A stretch of DNA of 32,149 nt from Symbiodinium natans (taxonomy: Eukaryota; Sar; Dinophyceae; Suessiales; Symbiodiniaceae): assembly GCA_905221605.1 (NCBI GenBank), contig CAJNDS010000413.1, positions 824,112-856,260 on the forward strand. The letters are read 5' to 3'. Numbering within the stretch: position 1 is the stretch's first letter; every line of letters begins with the position of its first letter. Of the stretch, positions 9,148 through 17,728 are shown piece after piece. The notes beneath the pieces were generated by a model. That model did no database searches, was not told where the DNA came from, and saw nothing but the letters and a program-made list of their open reading frames with translations. Both the position numbers and the translations under genes were made by a program.

Positions 9148-9197
9148 GCCCTAAACCCTAAACCCTGAACCCTAAACCCTAAACCCCAAACCCCAAA
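9148..9197 (-). repeat. CCCTAAA/CCCCAAA array
   Basis: Seven heptamers with the CCCCAAA variant. It lies upstream of exon 9229. Confidence 0.95.
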
Positions 9198-9228
9198 TGG
9201 ACGGCTGCAAGCGCCCTCGCATTCTCAG

Positions 9229-9297
9229 GACATGGCGCTGATCTCAGATGGGGCCATCCGGCGACTCCCGGCTTCCTTCCGCGAGGCCCGTAGGGCT
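9229..9297 (+). CDS. Candidate exon of gene A between C and G arrays
   Basis: A CCCTAAA/CCCCAAA array (9148-9197) is followed by a clear acceptor (cctcgcattctcag), then DMALISDGAIRRLPASFRE and ARRA. Donors are GCT|GTGCTT (end 9297) or C|GTAGGG (end 9289). A TTTAGGG array begins at 9302. The peptide looks like genuine coding sequence, with hydrophobic and basic residues spaced as in a helix. Confidence 0.45.
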
Positions 9298-9301
9298 GTG
9301 C

Positions 9302-9338
9302 TTTAGGGTTTAGGGTTTAGGGTTTAGGGTTTAGGGTT
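9302..9338 (+). repeat. TTTAGGG array after exon 9229
   Basis: Five copies running up to the left end of a family A foldback element at 9343. Confidence 0.95.
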
Positions 9339-9342
9339 CACA

Positions 9343-9438
9343 GGGTCCATGTACCTATCTGGTATCACTTGGGTCCGAAAGCTACTATGGAGGAACCTCG
9401 TTAGGGCCCAAGTATATACTATGTAGGTGCATGGATTC
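9343..9438. mobile_element. Family A foldback element
   Basis: It runs from gggtccatgtacctatctgg to tatgtaggtgcatgg, with inner arms cacttgggtcc and gggcccaagt. It abuts a TTTAGGG array on its left. Confidence 0.7.
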
Positions 9439-9720
9439 TTAGGCTGTTGAACATATATATGTATATGTGGGTACACGGTATCACTGTTTCTGATAGGATA
9501 TGTACTGTCCATGTATATATATATATATGTGTTTATACTGTGTATCACGCTGTAATCTGTGTATATTTGAGCGTATCGTATGAGCCGCCCATCACCCACG
9601 ACGCAGGATCAACAAAAGCAGCTTTTGGTCATCAGACTTAACTTATTGGTGATGTGTTGGATGTTCCATGCTACATATATCTGTATGTACGTATGTTTAT
9701 GTAGCTGGCTGTAGTAGGAC

Positions 9721-9864
9721 TACTTGGAGGTTCATGGTACTTCATAGCCCAATTCTAACTGTGCTTATAACCCAATGATGACCATATTCGGGCACTTGGG
9801 GGGCTTGTAAGTGGGTTATAAGTCCAGTTAGAACTGGTTAAAAAGTACCCTGAACCTCACAGTA
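9721..9864. mobile_element. Family B foldback element
   Basis: It starts tacttggaggttcatggtac and ends aagtaccctgaacct. Inner arms are taactgtgcttataaccca and tgggttataagtccagtta. Confidence 0.75.
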
Positions 9865-10206
9865 GGGGGGTTCCCCTGGAGATGTATAAGGGCTTGGGTT
9901 TGCGAAGCTTCCAATGCCGGGATGCCGGGATGAACAGGTCTTGGGGCGTGACTGAACGGAGGGTTTAGGGTTTAGGGTTTAGGGTTTAGGGTTGCTAAAC
10001 CTCACACTCTAGTTGTCCCAGCTATGAAGTATCTGATCTCCATCTAACGCTAAAGCCCTAATCTTTCAACCCCCAGCCTTATGATGCGAACTTAAGTCTA
10101 AGTTCCTAAACAACCCAAAGAGCCCAATACCCCTTAACTACGGAATATTCCTTGATTCCGATTGAGGATCCCTATATATATATATGTATATAAATAAATT
10201 AAGACA

Positions 10207-10315
10207 TACAGTAGAGTTGAAACATGGTTTAAGGACGGTTCGTGCTGGGATTCCCTTTAGCATCCCTCGTGGTGTAGGAGGAGGAATGATGTTCCAACTT
10301 TGGGGAGTTTACTGC
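10207..10315. mobile_element. Family F element, copy 1
   Basis: It is about 110 bp and similar over its whole length to the reverse complement of 16024-16140, including gtgctgggattccctttagc. The left end is diverged. Confidence 0.75.
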
Positions 10316-10451
10316 CCTATAACCCTGAACCCTAAGCCCTAAACCCAGATGGTCATGTCAGCCCACATAAGAGGGGCCGTCTGATACTCCTTGACCCTGA
10401 ACCCTAAACCCATATGTTCCTTAATTCAAGGGGTATAGAGCGCTCTCTGAG

Positions 10452-10478
10452 GAGAGACCCGTCAAACTCGGTATGGGG
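10452..10478 (+). CDS. Candidate exon of gene A
   Basis: The acceptor is ctctctgag and nine codons ERPVKLGMG follow. The patch ends exactly on GTTTAG of a TTTAGGG run. It keeps phase 0 at both ends and so joins 9297 to 10517. Confidence 0.3.
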
Positions 10479-10516
10479 GTTTAGGGTTTAGGGTTTAGGG
10501 GTTTTAGCCCTATCAG

Positions 10517-10554
10517 GCGCACGCCTTGGGGGTTTCCACCGTCGAGCACCGTGG
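10517..10554 (+). CDS. Candidate exon of gene A
   Basis: The acceptor is ctatcag. The codons AHALGVSTVEHR plus two bases end on GTTTAG at the start of a 95-bp TTTAGGG-type array. Confidence 0.33.
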
Positions 10555-10650
10555 GTTTAGGGTTTAGGGTTCAGGGTTTAGGGTTTAGGGTTCAGGGTTC
10601 GGGGTTTAGGGTTTAGGGTTTAGGGTTTAGGGTTTGGGGTTTAGGGGCTT
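10553..10650 (+). repeat. TTTAGGG/TTCAGGG array
   Basis: Fourteen copies with TTCAGGG, TTCGGGG and TTTGGGG variants, starting at the donor of exon 10517. Confidence 0.96.
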
Positions 10651-10726
10651 TTTGACACGGGGACAGTATACTGGAATTAGATGCTGGGATCCTCTTGGCT
10701 GGTGTTTTCGGGTTCTTTTGTCAAAG

Positions 10727-10788
10727 TAGTTTGATGGCCGTGGCTGCCGGACTGCCGTTGCGCGCACTCGATTCATGGCGACCGAGAG
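10727..10788 (+). CDS. Candidate exon of gene A
   Basis: The acceptor is ttcttttgtcaaag. The one-base start fits 10554. It reads SLMAVAAGLPLRALDSWRPR, with donor G|GTCCCA. A second identical-looking donor lies nine bases on. Confidence 0.36.
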
Positions 10789-10989
10789 GTCCCAGAGGTC
10801 CCGAAAGCCCTAAAGCGTTAAACCTTAAACCTCCAAAGAATTACAAGTATTTTTTCACAGCATTCACAGGGCGCTTCATAAAGTCTTTGGGCCGTTGAGA
10901 TTCCATTCACAATAGCCTCTGGAGGTTTCCTTTTTCTAGTCGAAGTCGATTTGTCTCTCCTCTTTGCAATGCTTCGTGTGCTGATCCAG

Positions 10990-11086
10990 GGGTTATTCCT
11001 GCCTCATCTGGAAAAGGGCCCAACTCCTCGCATGATCTGCTGGGGGGTGGGAGTTTCAGCGAACATCTTCATAAGTTTCAAGCGCA
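10990..11086 (+). CDS. Candidate exon of gene A in a telomere-repeat-free stretch
   Basis: After gctgatccag the phase set by 10788 gives a frame open for 60 codons to a TAG at 11172. It starts VIPASSGKGPNSSHDLLGGG, then SFSEHLHKFQAQ. Donors are possible at 11074 (AA|GTTTCA) and 11086 (CA|GTTAAC). A different frame (GLFLPHLEKGPTPRM) is also open, so the frame is not certain. Confidence 0.35.
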
Positions 11087-11174
11087 GTTAACTACCAGTA
11101 GCGCACGAATTCCGGAAACTGACATCACAAGCCCAATGGCAGCAGTTGCATTTCTTGCCTGCCCCCTTCTGTAG

Positions 11175-11215
11175 GACCTTACGAACAATGAATTACTTGG
11201 AAGCAAGCGCCTTAG
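11175..11215 (+). CDS. Candidate exon of gene A
   Basis: It has a very strong acceptor (cttgcctgcccccttctgtag) and donor TTAG|GTTCTT. It reads TLRTMNYLEASAL, or DLTNNELLGSKRL in the alternative phase. The second frame continues in phase into 11424. Confidence 0.35.
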
Positions 11216-11423
11216 GTTCTTTTTAGTGCTTGGATCCGCCTGTACGCCATATAAACCCTGTAAATCCTGAGCTGCGCTATCGGAAAGGAGTCACTCAACT
11301 CCTGAAATTGCTTGCAATCCTATTTAGGCTTTCAATACAACGTATCGGTTTTGGTAAGGATAGGTAGGCTTGCTTGCCCAGCCCCGCAATGTACCGAAGC
11401 CGCTGCCCCTGCAAAACCTATAG

Positions 11424-11479
11424 AGCACGGCGGTTTAAGCTGATTGCGTGGCGGGACCTAGGACGCCAAGCCCGTGGCC
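11424..11479 (+). CDS. Candidate exon of gene A, end approximate
   Basis: The acceptor is gcaaaacctatag. The frame reads ARRFKLIAWRDLGRQA before a possible donor C|GTGGCC. A TTTAGGG array starts at 11488. Another frame from an acceptor at ~11437 reads DCVAGPRTPSPWPQLR up to GTTTAG. Both are plausible. Confidence 0.28.
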
Positions 11480-11535
11480 TCAATTAAGGGTTTAGGGTTT
11501 AGGGTTTAGGGTTATCGGGCTTTTCTTGAAGGCAG

Positions 11536-11619
11536 ACATGTTGAAAGGCTTCGGTGTCTCGGCTGCGGGGCACCATGCCTGTGAAGCTTCCGCGAAACAG
11601 CTGGGCTTGCTTTCCACAA
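11536..11619 (+). CDS. Candidate exon of gene A abutting a foldback element
   Basis: It lies after a TTTAGGG run and tcttgaaggcag. It reads MLKGFGVSAAGHHACEAS then AKQLGLLST. The donor A|GTCCCA coincides with the left end of a family A inverted-repeat element (11621-11731), as expected if that element created or extended the intron. Confidence 0.36.
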
Positions 11620-11620
11620 G

Positions 11621-11731
11621 TCCCAAAGGACCCATGTACCTTTATAGTATACACTTGGGCCTTAAAGGGGTTCCTATGTAGTAGCTTTAGGGCCCAAGAA
11701 TTTTCTATACAGGTACATGGATCCTTTGGGA
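11621..11731. mobile_element. Family A foldback element, best copy
   Basis: The 20-bp ends (11621-11640 and 11712-11731) are inverted repeats with one mismatch. Inner arms (acacttgggcc and gggcccaag) also pair. It begins at the donor of exon 11536-11619. Confidence 0.8.
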
Positions 11732-11739
11732 GTTAATCA

Positions 11740-12224
11740 AGCATGGAAGCTCGAAAATTGAGGCCGAAGTCCTGTAAGTTAAACATTAATGTTGGACCTG
11801 GTCCGGTGGGGGCCTCCTCTATAAAGTCCATCTGCCTGAATTCTTCAGGGCATCCTGACCATCTGACTGTTTGGGGGTCCCTCTTTAAAGTCAAACGGTT
11901 ACCGAAATCCGGCATTTTTGTTTCAGGACTTGGGGCTTGTTTTAAAGGATTTAGGGCTTGTTTTGAAGCAAGCTTTAAACCTAAAAGGCCGGGCTTTTGA
12001 ATCTTAAAGGCAGGTCTCTTTTCCAAGACCCCAAAACCCCGGAATCCCAACAAAGCCGAAACCACGGATTCCCTTTTCAAAACCATATAAATAATTGTCT
12101 GGATCAATCCGGCAAAGGGGTGGTCCTGGAGGCCCAACCTCGAATAAAAGGCACTGTTTCGGGACCCGATTTAATGTCCCGGCCGCGAGGCCTGGATTTC
12201 CAAAAAATCGTATGGATCCTGATT
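11740..12224. other. Stretch without telomere arrays or clear exon
   Basis: Both strands have open frames of 85-134 codons made of related motifs (such as gggcttgtttt), so it looks like a decayed repeat. A good acceptor (catttttgtttcag at 11932) is present but no convincing exon follows. Confidence 0.3.
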
Positions 12225-12475
12225 AAATTCATAGAAACTCATCCCTTTGAAATTCAGATGGATCCCCTTAAGTTCATATAAAGTCATCCCTTTTTAAATT
12301 CCTTGAATTCATATATAAACTCATCCCTTTTAAACTCATATGGATCCCTTTTGAATTCATATAAACTCATCCCTTTTGAAATCCCGTTTAAATTCAGATA
12401 ACCTCATCCCTTTTAAGTTCATATGGATCCCTTTTTAAATTTATATAAACTCATCCCTATTGAGATCATACAAAA
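12225..12475. repeat. AT-rich minisatellite
   Basis: Irregular ~23-27-bp units alternate between tcatataaactcatccctt and tcatatggatccctttt types, about ten units in total. No coding signal is seen. Confidence 0.88.
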
Positions 12476-12629
12476 TCCCGGGCCCGTTTAAAGAGGGCAA
12501 AATCCAGCCTCGACTGTTCAGGCCGGGGGGCGGGGCAACACATTAAACAGGGTCCAACATTATGGACCCCCGGACGTCGAAGGGCCTGTCGGGTGCCCTA
12601 AACCCTAACCTTAAGCCCTAAACGTGCAG

Positions 12630-12685
12630 GTTGCCTTGGTGGAGCTCAAACGAGTTCTCAAGCCAGGAGGTGGAGCGCTTTTCGG
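12630..12685 (+). CDS. Exon encoding class I SAM-dependent methyltransferase motif
   Basis: The acceptor acgtgcag follows C-strand copies and the donor is GG|GTTCAG (a GA donor at AG|GATATA is an alternative). The 18 codons read VALVELKRVLKPGGGALF. The segment E-x-x-R-V-L-K-P-G-G-x-L-x-F is the conserved post-motif III region found across many class I methyltransferases, such as the UbiE, sterol and rRNA families. It is the only family-level match I can make in the window. The substrate cannot be named, and the glycine-rich SAM-binding motif I was not located with confidence upstream. The exon sits about 4.7 kb before the inferred stop. Confidence 0.5.
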
Positions 12686-13318
12686 GTTCAGGATATAAGA
12701 TTCGATTGAATATGTTTAGCTCTTGGTCCCACAACCCGACACCCCAAACCCTGCACCCTTTACCTGAACAGGGATTAGCCTCTTTGGGCGAGAGTGGGGG
12801 CCCTCTCAAGCGGTTCGCGGGCTGGGGATCTCCCGGGCAATAACACGCTTCAGCTCTGGAAGTACATAATCGCATACAACGCACGCATGTTGATGTATAC
12901 ATCTATATCTTGATGTTTCTGTATGTGTGCTGTATATATACATATATATATATATGGGTATATGTATATGTACATATGTGTATATGTATATACACACATT
13001 CATAGACGAAGTATTGCTTGCGTGTAGCTGTCCCAAAGTGCCCAAAGTCTGAAGAATAAAGCCGCTTCTGGGACACGTAACTATTTATTTATTTGGCTGC
13101 CACAATCTGACATAAGGACCCTGCGTGTCAGTCATAGCGTCCACTTCGGGCTTGGCCTAGCCAAATAGTCCTTTGTACAACAAGCACAGTGCCCGCAATG
13201 CTACAGAGCCCGTCCCTTCTGGTTGAGGCCGTCTTTATGCTGTGGCCTCGAATGAGGATGAGGAGGTTCCTGTCACGAGTCCTAAGTCTTGAGAGCACTA
13301 AACCCTAAATGCCAACCG

Positions 13319-13377
13319 CTATAACCCCCAACCCTAAACCCTAAACCCCAAACCCTAAACCCTAAACCCTAAACCCT
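13319..13377 (-). repeat. CCCTAAA array
   Basis: About eight copies, including CCCCAAA variants. Confidence 0.94.
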
Positions 13378-13567
13378 TTGAATCGATAAGCTGAGGGCTT
13401 GGGGGTTTAGGATTTAAGGTCGTATGAAGGGGTTTCGGGGGCTTAGGGGTCTACTCACAGGGCTTTAAGGGGTTTAAGGGGCTTAAGGTAACCACAGAAG
13501 TGGGCAAATAACTCGGTCTTACGGGGTTTGGGGGGCTTAGTGATTTTCGGGGGTCTAGGGCCCTGAG

Positions 13568-13642
13568 CTGGAGCGCATGTTGCTCTTGGCTGCCAACACT
13601 ATTCATAGCACAGCGACTACCGCTCCTCACACTAGAACTGGG
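13568..13642 (+). CDS. Candidate exon of gene A
   Basis: Twenty-five phase-0 codons, LERMLLLAANTIHSTATTA then PHTRTG, end on GTTTAG of a G-strand run. The acceptor (gccctgag) is weak; a better one, ctattcatag at ~13606, would shorten the exon. Confidence 0.35.
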
Positions 13643-13918
13643 GTTTAGGGTTTAGGGTTCAGGGTTTTGGGCAGGAGCTTGGTGTGGTGCTTTCGGATAT
13701 CTGGCTCTGGGCGTTGCGAAGTGTTCTGACTTTTACATAGAAAGGGCATGAGCTGAACCCCTGCACTCCCATCAGCTCCCCATGGGTTTAGGAGTTAATG
13801 GGGGTTGAGGGGTTGAGGGGTTAAGGGGTTGAGGGTTTTGGGGTTTAGGGTTTAGCGTTTAGGGTTAGGGGGTTTAGGGAGTTTAGGGTTTTTTAGGATT
13901 TGGGGCTTGATGCTCCAG

Positions 13919-13978
13919 GCCTACCAGGGCGACTGGGAAGAGGGCATGAAGGGATCGCTGTTCGACAAGGCCGGGCTT
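13919..13978 (+). CDS. Candidate exon of gene A
   Basis: The acceptor is gatgctccag and the donor is CTT|GTCAAT. Exactly 20 phase-0 codons read AYQGDWEEGM then KGSLFDKAGL. The peptide is convincingly protein-like and joins in phase to 14320. There it gives a segment similar to the helix before the last strand of methyltransferases (LL-x-x-AGF-type). Confidence 0.47.
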
Positions 13979-14181
13979 GTCAATTGCTAGGGTTTTGGGT
14001 TTAGGGTCTAGGGTTGACGGTTTAGGGATTTGGGGTTAGGGTTTGTCATTTGCTGTTTCCAGGGTTTGGGCGGCTTTGTGATTTCAGGGCTTAGGGCTTT
14101 TGTGCTTTGGGCTTGCAGGTTTGAGGAGTACCCAAAACAGGCACCCGAATTCACCAAACCCTAAACCCTAAACCCTTAGGT

Positions 14182-14222
14182 CCATGCACCCATACAGTAC
14201 GTACTTGGGCCTGCTTCACTCC
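14182..14222. mobile_element. Family A left half next to CCCTAAA arrays
   Basis: The segment ggtccatgcacccatacagt plus acttgggcc has no right arm nearby. C-strand arrays flank it. A right-end fragment (gggtacatggacc) lies at 14698. Confidence 0.5.
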
Positions 14223-14232
14223 TCTATTGATA

Positions 14233-14310
14233 ACCCTAAACCCTAAACCCTAAACCCTAAACCCTAAACCCTAAACCCTAAACCCTAAACCCTAAACCCT
14301 AAACCCTAAA
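14233..14310 (-). repeat. Eleven-copy perfect CCCTAAA array
   Basis: An almost perfect array ending at acceptor ctcaagcag of exon 14320. Confidence 0.97.
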
Positions 14311-14319
14311 CTCAAGCAG

Positions 14320-14350
14320 GTTGGCTTCGAGCTGCAAGCTGCAAAGCAGG
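14320..14350 (+). CDS. Candidate exon of gene A after an 80-bp C array
   Basis: The CCCTAAA array 14233-14310 runs straight into acceptor ctcaagcag. Codons VGFELQAAKQ plus one base follow, then a consensus-like donor AGG|GTGAGT. The GFE segment fits the C-terminal part of many methyltransferases. Confidence 0.47.
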
Positions 14351-14728
14351 GTGAGTGTGGCCTCACCGTCGGCTACTTCAGGACCTCATGGAAGGGCCTT
14401 GGGGGTAAATTTGGGGTTAGGGTATTTAGAGGGTGTATAGGGTTGAAAGGGTTTATGAAGTTTATGATGGGGTTTACAGGATTTGCGGGATTTCAAAAGG
14501 GGGTTTCTCCCTCAAGACTGGTCTCTGAGGGACTCCAAGGGTTTGTGATTTAGGGTTCACCCGAAGGCCCCCCTTCCCCCCCCCCCCCCCCCCCCCCCCC
14601 CCCTTCCCACGCAAGCCCTAAACCCTAAGCCCCTAAACCCTAAACCCTGAACAGGGTTTAGGGTCTCGGACTGAGGATTATTCTCTGCAGTCTCTATGGG
14701 TACATGGACCTTTTGGGTCAGGCTCCAG

Positions 14729-14765
14729 ATGAGCTCGAGGTAGCGGACACCTGTTGCTGCTTTTG
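14729..14765 (+). CDS. Candidate exon of gene A
   Basis: The acceptor is tcaggctccag and the donor is TG|GTGACC. The two-base start fits 14350 and the codons are ELEVADTCCCF. The two bases left fit the next exon. Confidence 0.4.
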
Positions 14766-15619
14766 GTGACCAGAGGGCTCATGGTAGTACGTTTAGGGTT
14801 TAGGGTTGAGGGTTGAGGGTCTAGGGGTTAGGGTCGAGGGCTCAATTAAGGCTCTTGAGTAATAATGAAGCCTAATTCAGGTCTTTTAGTGGGGTGAACC
14901 GAGAGGGGGCAGTGTAGAGGGGGGGGGAAGAGGGAAACCATGACATTTCCTTCCGCAAAGCCCAACGCCCCTCCTTCCGTTGGCTCAAAGGAGTCGGTCT
15001 TGATGTTAAATCTTGGAGGGTTTATCCGCAAGTTTAAAGTTTAAGGTTTTTTAGGGTTTTGTGCGGCTGCGCCGACTGCCCCCCGCCCCCCCCCCACCCC
15101 CCCCCCACCCCCCCCCTTGCCCCCCCCCACCCCCCCCCGGCATCTCATCAGGGGCTTCGGATTTGCAGCAGTAAAGAAACAGCAGTATTCTCTGGATTAG
15201 CCTATCATTTAAGTATTGTAACTTGAAGTAGGCTTGTTCAAATTTAATGCTGGTTCGCATGGTCCCCCGGATTTTTTGGGTGAGGGTTGGAGGGGGTAAG
15301 GGGCGTGATGGTCATTAGCTGAGTTGTGCTGTGGGCTAATTTTAAATTTCCCTTCTTTCCCTTTCAAGGGAACCTATTCATATATAATTTTCAAAGGGCC
15401 TTAACACACCACTCAGTTCGGGTACAGCATGAAGGAGCCCAGCCCCAGGCAGATTCATTCCGTTTAAGGGGAGTGTATGTGGCTACCAGGGCCCTCTAGT
15501 TGAGATTTCAACTTGCGACGACTCAGTCGCTTCGGGTCTTCAGGCTGCATTGCTCAGAGTTTACCGGGATTTCGGCGTCTGGTTCAGGGGCAGCGAGTCC
15601 AGTCAAGCATCCTGACCAG

Positions 15620-15698
15620 GAAGAGGGGCATCCGCAAAAAGAAGCCGAAGTTGAAGCGGGTGCCGTGGCTGTCCTCATGGACCCTACGCTACTATTTG
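15620..15698 (+). CDS. Candidate exon of gene A, basic segment
   Basis: The acceptor is catcctgaccag and the donor is TTG|GTTAAG. In phase it reads KRGIRKKKPKLKRVPW, with a basic run like a nuclear or nucleolar signal, then LSSWTLRYYL. Its last 23 bases and the donor are repeated in inverted orientation 90 bp downstream (foldback 15676-15820). A second frame is open too. Confidence 0.36.
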
Positions 15699-15820
15699 GT
15701 TAAGAACCCCTATTCTTCCTTCTCAGGTTAATGTAGGGGCTTATTATTGTTTTTTATTTTTGGGGCCGGGGCCGGGGGGGGGGGGGGGGGTTCTTAAGCA
15801 AATAGTAGTCAGGATCCATG
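15676..15820. repeat. Inverted repeat copying an exon end and splice donor
   Basis: Arms 15676-15710 and 15787-15820 match at about 30 of 35 positions around a loop with a G-rich tract (15763-15790). The left arm covers the last bases and donor of exon 15620-15698. Confidence 0.75.
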
Positions 15821-16023
15821 TACCCATATAGTATAGACCTGGGTTGGGCCCTAGAGCTACCATGTGGGTTTAGGGTTTTGGGTTGAGGGTTTAGGGACTT
15901 GAGCTGGCTTACTGCAAGGGGGGCTCTTTGTAAGGGCGCCGGGCTACTGCCTTGCATCCGTGGGATTTTTGGGGTGATGTGGGCACTGCACAACCCTAAG
16001 CCCAAACTGTACCTCTGAAACCC

Positions 16024-16140
16024 TACAGTAAACTCCCAAAAGTTGGAGCATCATAATCCTTTTACCCCAAGAGGGTGCTAAAGGGAATCCCAGCACTAAT
16101 CGTCCTTAAACCATGCTCCAACTTTATGGAGTTTACTGTA
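16024..16140. mobile_element. Family F foldback element, copy 2
   Basis: The 28-bp terminal inverted repeats (16024-16051 and 16113-16140) differ at only two positions. The element is 117 bp and non-coding, a textbook MITE size. Confidence 0.82.
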
Positions 16141-16860
16141 AAGCGTCAACTACAACCCAATACCCCTTAAGTAAGGAATGTACCCTCCATATATATATAT
16201 ATAAGACACATTAGACTTGTCTTTGTTTTTTGCTTGTGGGGGGGGGGGGGCTCTTTATGATTCAAACATATCTTCCTTAGCTAAGGGGTGTTAGCTCTTT
16301 GGTTACACCAGAGTCTCAATCAAGCACGAAGAAAACGATCCAAGATGCGACAACCCCAGGAATGAACCCAGGGTGCGAACGGATTTAGGGTTTCAAGGTT
16401 TAAGGGTTTAGGGTCTAGAGGGTTTACAGAGTTTGGAGGGCTTAGAGGGTTTAGGTTTTTTTTGGGTTTGAAGAGAGAACTTAGTTTAAGGGTTTAGGGT
16501 CTAGAGTGTTTAGAGGGTTTAAGGTTTTTTTCGGGTTTGCAGAGAAACTTAGGGTTTTCGGTCCGAAACCCTTGTAGTTCCTGTGTTTGGCAGCTATTGT
16601 CTTCTTATGATGCTCTAGCCTTCGTACTAGTTCGCTACTTCGGCACCCCCTCCCCTCCCCAAAGAGGAACTGGATTGAGAGGTCTGCCTGCATTCCTTTC
16701 AAAGGGCTGAGGGTTTTAGGGGTTGGAACTCTTCCTTCGTTTACGTTAGCCGTTTTTCAGAGATCCAGGTATAGGTAAAGCTCCGAACCTTGAAGCTTCT
16801 GAACCCCGAAACCCTATACCCTAAACCCCCATCTTAAGGGTTTAAGGTCTTTAGGGCTTA

Positions 16861-17060
16861 TCATGGGTTCCCCTACTACCCCCCTCTCTCCCACCACTCG
16901 AGGCTCCCCCCTTTAATTGCCTTAATTAGGCGTGAGTATCCCTGAATAGCTTGAATTATGGGGGGAACCTGGGGGGGGTCGTGGGGGGTCGTTTAGAGGG
17001 GGATAGTAGGGGAACCCCTAAACCCTAAACCCTAAACGGGGGTAATCGGGAAACCCATGA
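16861..17060. mobile_element. Family E foldback element with a CCCTAAA insert
   Basis: The ends tcatgggttcccctacta and gggaaacccatga are inverted. Near the right end, CCCTAAA copies (17015-17034) separate two similar ~20-bp versions of the arm. Confidence 0.7.
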
Positions 17061-17183
17061 TCTTAAGATGCTCCCTAACCCTCCTTTAAAGGGTTCTGAG
17101 GTATGGACCCTATACAACTTAACTTGTATAGGGTATATAAGGGGTATGCAAGGGGGGGGTACCCTTTGAGGGCCGATACTGCG

Positions 17184-17333
17184 TCATGGGTTCCCCTGCT
17201 ACCCCCTCTATACTACCCGCTAGTTTCCCCCCATAATTAAGGATAGTTAAGGATAAAAAAGCCTCATTGAGGTTATTTTCGGGGGGAGCCTGGGGGGAGT
17301 AGTACAGAAGGGGGGTAGTAGGGAAACCCGTGA
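17184..17333. mobile_element. Family E foldback element, uninterrupted
   Basis: It is a second 150-bp copy from tcatgggttcccctgcta to tagtagggaaacccgtga. It lies just upstream of the terminal exon of gene A. Confidence 0.72.
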
Positions 17334-17372
17334 CTAAGGGACCGTATTACTATCCTAAGATTGCCTCGCCAG

Positions 17373-17438
17373 TCCAACGCCGTCTCTTTTGACGTCGACC
17401 CCAACGAGTTGAGTGCGCTGCTGGAGGGCGACGATTAG
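17373..17438 (+). CDS. Terminal exon of gene A with stop codon
   Basis: The acceptor is gattgcctcgccag. Codons SNAVSFDVDPNELSALLEGD plus D lead to stop TAG at 17436-17438. The acidic, helix-like C-terminus and immediate stop are typical of a genuine protein end. TTTAGGG-type repeats start about 30 bp later. It joins 15698 in phase 0. Confidence 0.48.
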   Translation, partial: SNAVSFDVDPNELSALLEGDD

Positions 17439-17466
17439 CTCCCGCCGTCCTATGCGAAAAAGCTGT

Positions 17467-17549
17467 GAGGGTTCAGGGTTTAGGGTTTAAGGTTTAAAGG
17501 TTTAAGGTTTAGGGTTTAGGGTTTGGGGTTCAGGGTGTAGGGTTTAGGG
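17467..17549 (+). repeat. TTTAGGG-type array after gene A stop
   Basis: Degenerate copies (TTCAGGG, TTTAAGG, TTTGGGG) begin about 30 bp after the TAG. Confidence 0.92.
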
Positions 17550-17633
17550 CGCCTAGCTGGCTAGCTCTAAACAGTTTGGGTGCCTCTCAGGTGCTCAGAA
17601 GCTATGTATTAAATATGCCTCACTTTTGTTTAG

Positions 17634-17728
17634 GGTCCTGGTATATACAGGGCATTACAGGGCCATGGAGGTGCTATGCAGGAGCCCATTAGTGCCCAAG
17701 TGTTTACGGTATAGGTACATGGACCCAA
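17634..17728. mobile_element. Family A foldback element, diverged
   Basis: It runs from gggtcctggtatatac to ggtataggtacatggaccc, in the spacer between genes A and B. Confidence 0.6.

Larger units (their letters stand above)
404..17438 (+). other. Gene A model: multi-exon gene with a methyltransferase-like segment, 5' end outside window
   Basis: This is a split gene inferred from about 27 short open patches with AG acceptors and GT (sometimes GC or GA) donors, all on the + strand. Twelve consecutive candidates from 1219 to 6436 join in a compatible reading phase, as do six from 13568 to 17438. One exon (12630-12685) carries the E-L-K-R-V-L-K-P-G-G segment typical of class I SAM-dependent methyltransferases. 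The last exon ends in an acidic tail and a TAG stop. Introns are filled with telomere-type arrays and foldback repeats. The rest of the protein is not recognised. Links are uncertain between 10554 and 12630, and the model could be two genes. A transcript or protein alignment would decide. Confidence 0.42.

Noticed and set aside
11733-12137. 134-codon minus-strand ORF
   Set aside because: Both strands are open here because of repeated motifs. No domain or start context supports it.
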